This document shows positions 1 to 10,936 of a DNA stretch of 64,000 nucleotides, piece after piece (the stretch's first letter is position 1; each line of letters begins with the position of its first letter). The stretch spans positions 30,462,942 to 30,526,941 of the forward strand of contig NC_080078.1 of the NCBI RefSeq assembly GCF_949987535.1, read 5' to 3'. A program made the translations under genes and the position numbers. The DNA is from Balaenoptera acutorostrata. Lineage: Eukaryota; Chordata; Mammalia; Artiodactyla; Balaenopteridae. The notes under the pieces are model-generated. The model was not told where the DNA came from. It searched no databases and saw nothing but the letters and a program-made list of their open reading frames with translations.

Positions 1-2280
1 AATATAGGCATATCAACCAGTGTGATACACCATATTAACAAATTGAATAAAAACCATATGATCTCAATAGATGCAGAAAAAGCTTTTGACAAAATTCAAC
101 ACCCATTTATGATAAAAACTCTCCAGAAAGTGGGCATAGAAGGAAACTCAACATAATAAAGGCCATATACAACAAACCCACAGCAAACGTCATTCTCAGT
201 GGTGAAAAACTGAAAGCATTTCCTCTAAGATGAGGAACAAGAAATGTATGTCCACTCTCGCCACTATTATTCAACATAGTTTTGGAAGTCCTAGACACAG
301 CAATCAGAGAAGAAAAATAAATAAAAGGAATACAAATTGGAAGAATAAAGTAAAACTGTCACTGCCTGCAGATGACATGATACTAACATAGAGAATCCTA
401 ACGATGCCACCAGAAAACTACTAGAGCTAATCAATGAATTTGGTAAAGTTGCAGGATACAAAATTAATGCAAAGAAATCTCTTGCATTCCTATACACTAA
501 CAACAAGAGATCAGAAAGAGAAATTAAGGAAACAATCCCGTTCACCATTGCAACAAAAAGGATAAAATACCTAGGAATAAACCTACCTAAGGAGGTAAAA
601 GACCTGTACTCAGAAAACTATAAGACACTGATGAAAGAAATCAAAGATGACACAAACAGATGGAGAGCTATATACCATGTGCTTGGATTGGAAGAATCAA
701 TAGTGTGAAAATGACTATACTACTCAAAGCAATCTACAGAATCAATGCAATCCCTATCAAATTACCAGTGACATTTTTTACAGAACTAGAACAAAATATA
801 TTAAAATGTGTATGGAGACACAAAGGACCCTGAATAGCCAAAGCAGTCTTGAGGGAATAAAATGTAGCAGGAGGAATCAGACTCCCTGACTTCAGATTAT
901 ACTACAAAGCTACAGTAATCAAGACAATATGGTACTGGTACAAAAACAGAAATATAGTTCAATGGAACAGGATAGAAAGCCCAGAGATAAACCCACGCAC
1001 CTATGGTCAACTAATCTATGACAAGGAGGCAAGGATATACAACTGAGAAAAGACAGCCTCTTCAATAAGTGGTGCTGGGAAAACTGGACAGCTACACGTA
1101 AAAGAATGAAATTAGAACACTGCCTAACACCATACACAAAAATAAACTCAAAATGGATTAAAGACCTAAATGTAAGACTGGACACTATAAAACTCTTAGA
1201 GGAAAACATGGGAAGAACACTCTTTGACATAAATCACAGCAAGATCTTTTTTGACCCACTTCCTAGAGTAATGGAAATAAAAACAAAAATAAACAAATGG
1301 GACCTAATGAAACTTAAAAGCTTTTGCACAGCAAAGGGAACTATAAACAAAATGAAAAGACAACCCTCAGAGTAGGAGAAAATATTTGAAAACAAACCAA
1401 CGGACGAAGGATTAATCTCCAAAATATATAAACAGCTCATGCAGCTCAATGTTAAAAAAACAAACAACCCAATAAAAAAATGGGCAGAAGACCTAAATAG
1501 ACATCTCTTCAAAGAAGACATACAGATGGCCAAGAGGCACATGAAAAGCTGCTCAACATCACTAATCATTAGAGAAATGCAAATCAAAACTACAGTGAGG
1601 TATCACCTCCACCAGTTAGAATGGGCATCATCAGAAAATCTACAAACAACAAATGCTGGAGAGGGTGTGGAGAAAAGGGAACCCTCTTGCACTGTTGGTG
1701 GGAATGTAAATTGATAGAGCCACTATGGAGAACAATATGGAGGTTCCTTAAAAAACTAAAAATAGAATTACCATATGACCCAGCAATCCCACTACTGGGC
1801 ATATACCCAGAGAAAACCATAAGTCAAAAAGAAACATGCACCCCAATGTTCATTGCAGCACTATTTACAATAGCCAGGTCACAGAAGCAACCTAAATGCC
1901 CATCAACAGATGAATGGATAAAGAAGATGTGGTACATATATACAATGGAATATTACTCAGCCATAAAAAGGAATGAAATTGGGTCATTTGTAGAGACATG
2001 GATGGACCTAGAGACTGTCATACAGAGTGAAGTAAGTCAGAAAGAGAAAAACAAATATCATATATTAACGCATATATGTGGAATCTAGAAAAATGGTACA
2101 GATGAACCTGTTTGCAAGACAGAAATAGAGACACAGATGTAGAGAACAAACCTATGGACACCACGGGGGGAAAGTGGGGGGGGGGCTGGTGGGATGAACT
2201 GGGAGATTGGGATTGACATATATACACTAATGTGTATAAAACAGATAACTAATAAGAACCTGCTGTATAAGAAATAAATT
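1..2280 (+). mobile_element. L1 3' part, ORF2 remnant plus 3'UTR
   Basis: The window opens inside L1 ORF2 (reverse transcriptase region). The sequence is closely parallel to the young L1 at 24533-28351 but has many stops and small indels; the FADD region near 365 reads PADD followed by a stop. The terminal Cys-rich segment is still open at 1621-2088. The 3'UTR is of an older type and ends early at an AATAAA near 2273 with a short A-rich tail. Confidence 0.9.
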
Positions 2281-2679
2281 TTAAAAATTACAAATTGTAA
2301 GAGAATCTATACACCCTTTTGAACTGGTTTGTTAATTAGACCTAGATTTGTGAAATCATAATCTGCAGGTTAATCAATGCACAAGAGCTGATACAAATAA
2401 CCTCCTTTAAATTTTCAAGTGAACAGTTTCATACAAAAAAAAATTCTAATAGATATAACTTCCCATAACGAACATTCCTTCTTTCAAGGTAGTAAGTCAA
2501 CAAGCCCTTGGCAAATTAAAACAGGCTAAGACAGAAACTCAACTTTATGATAAGAGACAAAACAGGACTTTTATCCCAAACCAGTTTACGTTTAGATCCT
2601 TTGTGTCACCAATGTTAATGTCTTGTAAATACTCTGCAGCTTTTATCCTTATCTATATAAAAATGAGTAATTGTTACAT
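2281..2679. other. unassigned intron sequence
   Basis: AT-rich; no exon, known repeat or RNA gene recognised. Confidence 0.5.
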
Positions 2680-3023
2680 TTTTAAAATTTTTATTTTTTT
2701 GGCTGTGTTGGGTCTTGGTTGCTGCACGCAGGCTTTCTCTAGTTGCAGCGAGTGGGGGCTACTCTTTGTTGTGGTGCGCGGGCTTCTCATTACGGTGGCT
2801 TCTCTTGTTGTGAAGCACAGGCTCTAGGCGCGCAGGCTTTAGTAGCTGCAGCACGTGGGCTCAGTAGTTGTGACACACGGGCTCTAGAACACAGGCTCAG
2901 TAGTTGTGGTGCACAGGCTTAGTTGCTCCGCGGCAATGTGGGATCTTCCCGGACCAGGGATCGAACCCGTGTCCCCAGCATTGGCAGGTGGATTCTTAAC
3001 CACTGCACCACCAGGGAAGTCCC
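2680..3023 (-). repeat. tRNA-derived SINE (CHR type)
   Basis: Minus-strand copy. The A-rich tail shows as T-rich sequence at the left, and the head ends in ccaccagggaagtccc at the right. Possible diverged target duplication around gtaattgttacatttt and ggaatggttactttag. Confidence 0.9.
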
Positions 3024-3224
3024 AGGAATGGTTACTTTAGCTCTTTGTATTCTCAAAGCAACAGGAGCCAGTACCCGATTATTTTAAGGTTCCTCCTCAT
3101 TAAACTGCTATGTGAGAATTGTGGCCTCTGGTCTCAACTTACCACTTCGGTGTTTGACCTTTCAGATCCTTTGCTGCATGTATATGCACATGTAGACGCA
3201 CGTTCACTTATGTAAATATTTACA
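3024..3224. other. unassigned intron sequence
   Basis: Short stretch between a SINE and old L1 sequence; nothing recognised. Confidence 0.4.
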
Positions 3225-3298
3225 TTATAGACATGATTTTTAAAGTTTGTATTAACTATTCAGATATAACTTACATACAATAAAATGTACCCATTTTA

Positions 3299-4077
3299 TT
3301 TTTTTAGATTTTTTTGGTGTGGACCTTTTTTTTTTTTTTTTAACATCTTTATTGGAGTATAATTGCTTTACAATGGTGTGTTAGTTTCTGCTGTATAACA
3401 AAGTGAGTCAGCTATACATATACATATATCCCCATATCTCCTCCCTCTTTTGCCTCCCTCCCACCCTCCCTATCCCAGCCCTCTAGGTGGACACAAAGCA
3501 ACGAGCTGATCTCCCTGAGCTATGTGGCTGCTTCCCACTAGCTAGCTATTTTACATTTGGTAGTGTATATATGTCCATGCCACTCTCTCACTTTGTCCCA
3601 GCTTACCCTTCCCCCTCCCCATGTCCTCAAGTTCATTCTCTACGTCTGCATCTTTATTCCTGTCTTGCCCCTAATTTCTTCAGAACCATTTTTTGTTTTT
3701 TCTAAGATTCCATATATATGTGTTAGCATGCGGTATTTGTTTTTCTCTTTCTGACTTACTTCACTCTGTATGAGACTCTAGGTCCATCCACCTCACTACA
3801 AATAACTCAATTTCGTTTCTTTTTATGGCTAATATTCCATTGTATATATGTGCCACATCTTTATCCATTCATCTGTCGATGGACACTTAGGTTGCTTCCA
3901 TGATGTGGACCATTTTTAAAGTCTTTATTGAATTTGTTACAATATTGCTTCTGTTTTATGTTTTGGTTTTTTGGCCCCAAGGCATGTGGGACCTTAGCTC
4001 CCCAACCAGAGATCGAACCCACACCCCCTGCATTGGAAGGTGAAGTCTTAACCACTGGACCACCAGGGAAGTCCCCC
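3299..4077 (-). repeat. older tRNA-derived SINE, split by a nested L1
   Basis: The head is at 3965-4077 (ends ccaccagggaagtccc) and the tail at 3299-3325. The whole insertion is bounded by a 16-bp target duplication, aaatgtacccatttta, at 3283-3298 and 4078-4093. A truncated L1 at 3326-3903 sits inside it. Confidence 0.75.
3326..3903 (-). mobile_element. 5'-truncated L1 3' end
   Basis: Antisense L1 with its poly(A) seen as a T run at 3326-3341, then 3'UTR and the end of ORF2. It is flanked by the short duplication tgtggacc at 3318-3325 and 3904-3911. It resembles the 3' end of the young L1 at 28.1-28.7 kb, so it is the younger of the two nested insertions. Confidence 0.85.
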
Positions 4078-4189
4078 AAATGTACCCATTTTAAATGTGC
4101 CATTCTTTGGGTTTTGACAAATGTACAGTTGTGATACCACCACCAAAATCAAGACAGAATGTTTTTATTACCCCAAATAGTGTCCCTTC

Positions 4190-4711
4190 TGGTAATATGG
4201 AAGAACAAATCTGACTCCACATTGGATCTGTTTGTTTTACTTTAACCTTTGTATTCTATTGCTTTTGCTACAAGTTAAAAATGTTGCCGGTAGCCTGAAA
4301 TACACAGGATAGCTCATTCTCAAGGCCCTGACCTTAAAAGGTATAACACTTATCCATTTAAATAGAGATAAAAAGTTGTAGAACAGACAATAACATTTGT
4401 CTTGTTGGAGGTTTATAGCAACATTGTGAAATGACCTACGTGGACAGCTAGCTGCCAAGAAAAAAGGATTCCAGCCCCAAGAAGTTTGCAGCAACCACCC
4501 ACACACCCTTCCTCTTTTAGTATAAAAGGAGCCTGAATTCTAATTCGGAGAAGATGGTTCTTTGGGACACTAGTCCACCATCTTCTCCATTCCTTGACCC
4601 AACAACTCATCTCTCGATTTATTGGCCTGTTGTGCAGCGAGCAGTATGAACTTGGTCTTCGTAACATTCTCAATCCCTCTCTCACCGCTGGCCCCATGAA
4701 ACCACAGGTCT
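4190..4711 (+). mobile_element. probable solo LTR of an endogenous retrovirus
   Basis: A non-L1 block interrupts the old L1. It has TATAAAAGG at 4521-4529, then a perfect 12-bp stem hairpin (4547-4558 with 4577-4588), and pyrimidine-rich sequence to the right. No coding sequence or primer-binding site is attached. Family not identified; boundaries are approximate (about 20 bases either way). Confidence 0.5.
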
Positions 4712-6217
4712 GTTGTCACTAAAGATTAGATTGGCCTTTTCTAGGATTTGACATAAAGCAAATCACACAGTATGTACAATTCTTTTGCCCAACATTTGTT
4801 TCTGAGATTCATCAATGTTGTTGCATAAAATAATATTTTGTTCATTTTTATTGTTGAGTAGTACTTAGCTGTAGAGATAGATATGCCACAACCTATTTAT
4901 CTATTGATGGACATTTGGACTGTTTATAGTTCAGTGCTATTATGAATAAAGTTGCTATGAACATTTGTGTAAAAGTCTCTGTGTAGATGTAGGTTTTCAT
5001 TTGTCTTGGATAAATACCTAAAGGTGGAATAGTGTCATTTGCTAAGAGTACAGCTAATGTTTTGAGAAACTGCCAGACCACTTCCAAAGTGGTTTCACCA
5101 TTTTACACTCCTACCAGCAAAACATGAGAATTCCAGGTCACTCCACATCCTCACCGACACTTTGTATATTTTCAGTTGTTTTCATTTTAGCCATTTTAGT
5201 GGATGTGTTGTGGTATCTCATTGTGGTCTTAACTTCCCTAATGAATAACAATGTTGAGGATGTCTTGTGTTTATTTGCCATCCCCATATCTTCTCTAGTG
5301 AAGTGTCATCTACTTGCTCTGGGTTTAATTTGTTCTTTTTATCCTAGCATCTTAATGCAGAATCTTAGATTATTCATTTTAGACTTTCCATTTTTCCTAC
5401 TATAAACATTTAATGCTAGCAATTGCCTTCTAAGCACGGCTTTAGCTGCATTCCTCAGATTTTGATATGCTGTGTTTTCATTTTCATTCAGTTCAAAATA
5501 TTTTTAAACTTTCCTTTTGATTTCTTCTTTGACTCATGGGTTATCTAGAAATGTAATCTTTAGCTTCCAAATATCTAGGGATTTCCCAACTAGCTTTCTG
5601 TTATTACTAATTTAATTGTATCTGTAATCATACAGAGTATGTTCTCTAAACTTTTACATATAGTGAGACTAGTTTTATGGTCCAGAACCTGATATGTTTC
5701 ATATGCACTTAAAATGAATGTGTATTCTTCTGTGGCTGGGTTTGAGTGTTCTATAAATGTCAAGTAGGTTAAGTTGGTTGATAGTATTGCCCAGGCTTCC
5801 AAAACTTTACTGACTACATATTATATCGATTACTGAGAAGGGAGTGTTGGAACCTCCAATTATAATTGTTTGTCCACTTATAATTTCAGTCCGATCAGTT
5901 TTTATATCAGGAATTTTGAAGTTCTACTATTATATGCATAAACGTAGGTTTAGTGTGTCTTTCTGATGAAATGATTGCTTTACTGTTATGAAACAGCCTT
6001 CTTTATCCCTGGTAATATTTCTTGTTCTGAAGTCTATCTGATAATAATATAGTCGCTCTAGCTTTCTTATGATTAGTGTTTGTATGTTTTTGCATGGCTT
6101 ATCTTCTTACATCCTTTTAACTTTAACCTATCCATATATTTATATTTAACGTACATCATGTAGTTGTCACATAGTTGGGTCTTGTTTTGTTATCCAGTCC
6201 AACAATGTGTGCTTTTT

Positions 6218-6536
6218 TTTTTTTTTAAACTTTGTTCTCATAGAATTTTTTTTTTAATTAATTAATTTATTTTTGGCTGTGTTGGGTCTTCGTTTCTATG
6301 CGAGGGCTTTCTCCAGTTGCGGCGAGCGGGGGCCACTCCTCATCACAGTGTGCGGGCCTCTCACTGTAGTGGCCTCTCCCGTTGCGGCGCACAGGCTCCA
6401 GACACGCAGGCTCAGTAATTGTGGCTCACGGGCCCAGCCACTCCGCGGCATGTGGGATCTTCCCAGACCAGGGCTCGAACCCGTGTCCCCTGCATTGGCA
6501 GGCAGACTCTCAACCACTGTGCCACCAGGGAAGCCC
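6218..6536 (-). repeat. tRNA-derived SINE (CHR type) with extra 3' sequence
   Basis: Full-length copy bounded by the 14-bp duplication aatgtgtgcttttt (6204-6217 and 6537-6550). Between two A tracts of its tail sits a 19-base non-SINE piece (6227-6245). Confidence 0.92.
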
Positions 6537-8440
6537 AATGTGTGCTTTTTAATGGAGTGTTTAGACCCTTCTATACTTATTCTAGCTATCAATATGGTTG
6601 GGTTTAAATCTACCATCCTGTAATTTGTTCTCTATTTAGTGTCATTTGTTCTTTGCACCTTCTCTTGGATTGAGTATTTTAAAAATTCCATTTTACCTCC
6701 ACTATTGGTCTATCAGCCATACTTACACTTAAAAAAATATTGCTCTAGGCACTGCTGTATGCACATATCTAGTATCTTTAATAACGTATAGTCTATCCTC
6801 AAGTAACATTATACTACTCATGATGTAACACCCTTATAGCCAGCATACTTCCATTCCTCTGACCATCTTTCACACTACTGTTGGCATACATTAGCTTCTA
6901 CATAAATTATAAACTCCACAACATACTGTTACATTCCTCTGTGTAGATCCACTTTCCATCTGATATTTTCCCTTTGCTTGAAGAACTTCCTTTATTTTTG
7001 ACAGTGAAGGTCTGCTGGCAACAACTTTTGTTTATCTTAATAAACAGAAGTCTTAATTTTGCTTTCATGTTTTTAAGATATATTAGCTGGATATAGAATT
7101 CTAGGTTGACAATTATTTTCCCCCAGCCTTTTAATAATGCCATTTGATTTGTTTTGCATAGTTCCAATCGAGAAAACTGTGCATTCTTTGTTCTTCCCTA
7201 TATATCCTATATATATGGTGTCTTTCTGATTGCTCTAAAGTTGTTGCTGTTAATCACTGGTTTTCAGGAACTGATTATGATGTTCCTTGATATGGTTTTC
7301 TTTGTATTTATCCTGCATGCAGAGTACTGAAGTTCTTGGTTATGGTGGGCTCGTACTTTTCATTAAATTTGTAAAACTTTTGACCATACATCTATGTTAG
7401 ACCACTTGATATTGTCCCACAGTTTACTAAAGGTCTGATTCCTTTTTCCCAGTCTTTTTTCTTTTCTTTTCATATTCTTTCTTTAATTTGTATAGCTTCT
7501 TTCCAAATTATATGGTCAGGTACTATTCATCCCAGTATACCAATTTGTTTTTCTTTCTCTGGTGTTTAATAAGCTATTTATTCCATCCACTGAACTTCAA
7601 GTATTTTTATTTCATTTGGTTCTCTTTTATATCTTTTATTTCTCTTATTATGTTCATGTTTTCCTTTAAATCTCTGAGTGTACTTCTATCAGTTCTTTTA
7701 AGGTCCTTGTCTGTTAATTCTGTCATCTGTCATTCCTAAGTTTGTTTCTTTTGACTGATTTTTCTCCTGGTTATGGATTCCATTTTTCTTCCTCATATCT
7801 CAAGTGACTTTTTAAAATTGGATGATGGATATTATGAATTTTACATGGTTGTGAGCTGAATTCTGAGTTCGGTTTTATTAGGGCAATGCTAGAGTTGCCT
7901 TTGCTCTAAGATGAGTTTACACCCGTATATTCAGTAAGAATCTACCATGATGGCTGGTCAGACCTGAAACATTTCCCACTGCTGTTTGAGCTCTGGAAAT
8001 TGTTTAGTGTAAAGGTCCTTGGTCATTCTTTGCCCAGACTCATGCAATTTCACTCTGCACGTGTGACTTAATATTTCAGCAAAGACTCAAAAGGATTCCT
8101 ATGCTAACCTCTTGGAGCTCTTTCTCTGAGTGGCTTCCTCATCTGATAGTACTCTTCCCCTCATTCCAGTTGCCTCAGCCTCTCTGAATGCCAATCTCTC
8201 TTACCTCAGCAAGACAGCCATTCTCTGCTTGGGATCTCCATCAGTGCACCGCAATCTAGGAAGAAAGCTGGGGCAGCCCATAGGGCTCATCTCATGCATT
8301 TCCCTTCTCTCAGGGACTGCAGTCCTGTACTGCAATATCTAAAAATTTTTTTCTTATATCTTGTTTAGTCTTCTACTTGTTTACTGAAGAAAAGTTAAGT
8401 CTGAGCCCATTTACTCCACCATGACTCTACATATATACTT

Positions 8441-8800
8441 TTATAACTTCTCTTGTTATATTATTAACATGTTTACATCAATACATATACTTCCTCAACA
8501 TTATTTTTAATGGTTGAATATGGTTGTACCATATAAATCTAATTTTTGTAATTAATTCCTTATTCCTAGAAATTTAAGGGCTTCCAAAGTTTTATATTTC
8601 ATGAATAGTACTGCAATGAACATTTTCATATTTCCCCTATACTTTATTTTCTTCAGGTAACTATTCAAAGAATTGAGTCACAAGGCTTGCATATTTGTAA
8701 AGTTTTGATATTGACAGAATGTCTTCCAGAAAGATTAATTTACACTCCCATTCACAGTATATAAATTTACATTTCTTTTAAAACTATTTAGTAGAAAATC
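8441..8800 (-). repeat. possible old L1 3'-end relic (antisense)
   Basis: Contains sequence like 'atgaatagtactgcaatgaac' in diverged form and 'acactcccattcacagtat', typical of antisense L1 3' ends. Low similarity; family unnamed. Confidence 0.35.
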
Positions 8801-8809
8801 TGCATTAAT

Positions 8810-9600
8810 TCAACCTTTTTTTTTGGAACGTATGTTGTGTGCCAAGCACTGTGCTAAAAAGATGAAAACATACAGATTAATAAAGACATTAATGCTGCTG
8901 AAACGAATTTCAAGTCCTTTTAGGAAAACAGATATGTACAGAAACAATAAAATAAAGGTATAATATAGGCATGCACAAAATACCAAGGGTAAGGAGAGCA
9001 AAGATGACAATTTCTGCCAGAACAGTTTGTCACAAGTGTCTAAACTGAATATTGAAGGATGAGAAGTGGGGTCATCAGACAAGCCTGGGGAGGTACAGAG
9101 GGGAGAGCATTCCTGGCAAAGAGAACAGGATATGTGGTGATGGCAAGGAGAGAAGAAGCAGTACCTACTGAGAAGCCATTAAGGAAGAGGTAAGGAATCT
9201 GTAGAAGATAAACCTAGAAACGTTTTCAGGGTCTAAGTCATTAAGAATTTTGTATATCTTGTTAAAGAATTTGGATTTTATCCTAAAGACAAAAACATAA
9301 CCAGATTTGTATAAGGAAATAATATTTTAGTGTCAACTTAGAAGATTCATTAAAAGCAGTAAGTTAGGGCAGAAATATTAGTTATTAAGTTATGGCAATA
9401 GACTAAAGATAATAGAATTCTGAAATAAGGAAATATATGGACTACATCTGTTAGCTTTTCGGGAGACAACTGATGAGCTTGAAAGCTGACTACATAGTGG
9501 AATGAGGCATATCTATGAGTCAAAAGTGACTCTTACTTCTGGCTTGAGAAACTGGATGAGTTGGTGATACCATTCATCAAGCCTGGGAATATGAGAAACA
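8810..9600 (+). repeat. ancient mammalian interspersed repeat
   Basis: Has the familiar 'tgtgtgccaagcactgtgctaa' type start, then 'gagcattcctggcaaagagaacag' and 'ttggattttatcctaa' type segments in the usual order. These are shared by many mammalian repeat copies. I cannot name the family with certainty. Confidence 0.45.
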
Positions 9601-10384
9601 GTCCAAGTTTCATCTGACTAACTATACCCTTATTCAGAACTGAACATTTTACAAGACAGATTCACATTCACATTATCATGAGTTAACATCATGAATTGGC
9701 ATGATCTACCTTTCCAACTGCTCGATTTCAAAGTGAAGCCCCCCCTCAACCCCATTACAGGTGTAACTTATTTTATCAAGCACTGAATGAATCTGTGTTT
9801 TTATTTTACTGCAACTCGAATCCTGTATCGTGTAGTTTAAAAAATATTTAGTAATCTTAATCCTTAAAATTAATGTTAAAATTGTTAATCATTAATGATA
9901 CTTCATTATGGACTCCAATTTCATTTTTTAATTCATTCTAATCTTCATGAAATTGGAAACTGAAGGGTTTTTTGATTCTATCATGGGGTGCCTAAAGATT
10001 CCAGTGGTTCCAACCTTTGTTTGGACCCACAGCTGAGATTGGAGAATGAACTGGACTATATAGTTCCTGTAGTAATCTTTAATAATAATAATAATGTAGT
10101 AATTTTTAATATTAATTTACTAATGCTAATAAGTGGAATCAAATATTTCATCAAAAGAGTACCATAAACATTCAAGTGCAATTAAGAGATGAAACCTTAT
10201 GATTGATTACCAGCCCCAGAAGACTCTATTTTACTTCTTTTTGTTTAAATCTGAGAAAGAGGGCACTGCTGTCACTCTCCCTCTGCATTTTCATGTTATG
10301 CCCTAGCATCCTGTCACAGCCAGTATTGCTATGGTTAAGGAAAAAAGGTGTGTCTCACAGGTAGAAAAGAGATTTCTAATAGTC
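9601..10384. other. unassigned intron sequence
   Basis: AT-rich, with a short (AAT)n run near 10080. No exon of ATF7IP2 and no repeat recognised. Confidence 0.5.
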
Positions 10385-10800
10385 CCAAGCAACCCAGCTG
10401 TCTTTCAGTGAGCGAATGGATAAACTATTACACATCCACACCATGGAATGCTACTCAGCAATAAAAAGGAATAGTTACTAAACAACTTGGATGACCCTTG
10501 GGGGAAATTAAGCTAAGGGAAAGAAGCCAATATCAGAAGGATACATATTATATCACATTTATATAACATCCATGAAAAAACATATAATTATAATAGTGGA
10601 GAACAGATTAGTGGTTGCCAGGGTTTAGGGACTGGGAGCAAACTCTAAAAAACATCCTATAAAGGGGTAGCATGAGGGAACCTTGTAGTGATAGGACAGT
10701 TGTATAATTTGAGTGTGGTGGCAGTTACATAAATCTACGCACGTGATAAAACTGCATAGAGCTACTAAATACACACACTAACACACAAAAAAAAACTTCA
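10385..10800 (+). mobile_element. old L1 3' end relic
   Basis: Sense remnant of the ORF2 end (ccatggaatgctactcagcaa type) followed by an L1 3'UTR-like region (gtggttgccagggtttaggg). It lies only about 65 bases downstream of the donor of coding exon 8. Confidence 0.75.
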
Positions 10801-10866
10801 TAAATGCGTCAAATGTATTTTGAGTTGTTACCCTTCCCTCTTTCTTGAAAAAGACAAATCCTTTAC

Positions 10867-10936
10867 CTGTGTCGCAGTTTGACAGGCCTTCGTTCGTTAG
10901 ATCAATCACAGAATCAAGTTTCTTCTTCTCTTTAGC
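10867..10936 (-). CDS. ATF7IP2: ATF7IP2 coding exon 8 (residues 501-523), last one in window
   Basis: 70 bases, acceptor TTTTCAG and donor ACAG|GTAAAG. It reads [20 protein letters not shown] then CDT and one base of the next codon. VIDLT after a basic run and before an acidic residue is a good SUMO-interaction motif. ATF7IP proteins are known to bind SUMO. No later exon of the gene was found between 1 and 10866, so the C-terminal fibronectin domain should lie beyond the left edge. Confidence 0.9.

Larger units (their letters stand above)
3225..8440 (-). mobile_element. ancient L1 sequence (antisense), interrupted by later insertions
   Basis: From the left this reads as the 3' end of an old mammalian L1 (3225-3282 and 4094-4185), then ORF2 antisense (about 4712-6200), then sequence like the ORF1 and 5' part (about 6900-8440). 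Many stops and indels. It is interrupted by a SINE with a nested L1 (3299-4077), an LTR (about 4190-4711) and a SINE (6218-6536). It may be more than one L1. Confidence 0.75.

Noticed and set aside
1621..2088. 155-codon frame with a Cys-rich start
   Set aside because: It is the surviving end of L1 ORF2, not an independent gene.
1..10866. Remaining ATF7IP2 exons (fibronectin domain)
   Set aside because: Searched by eye on the minus strand for the expected continuation after residue 523; nothing with matching phase or sequence was found, so they are taken to lie outside the window.
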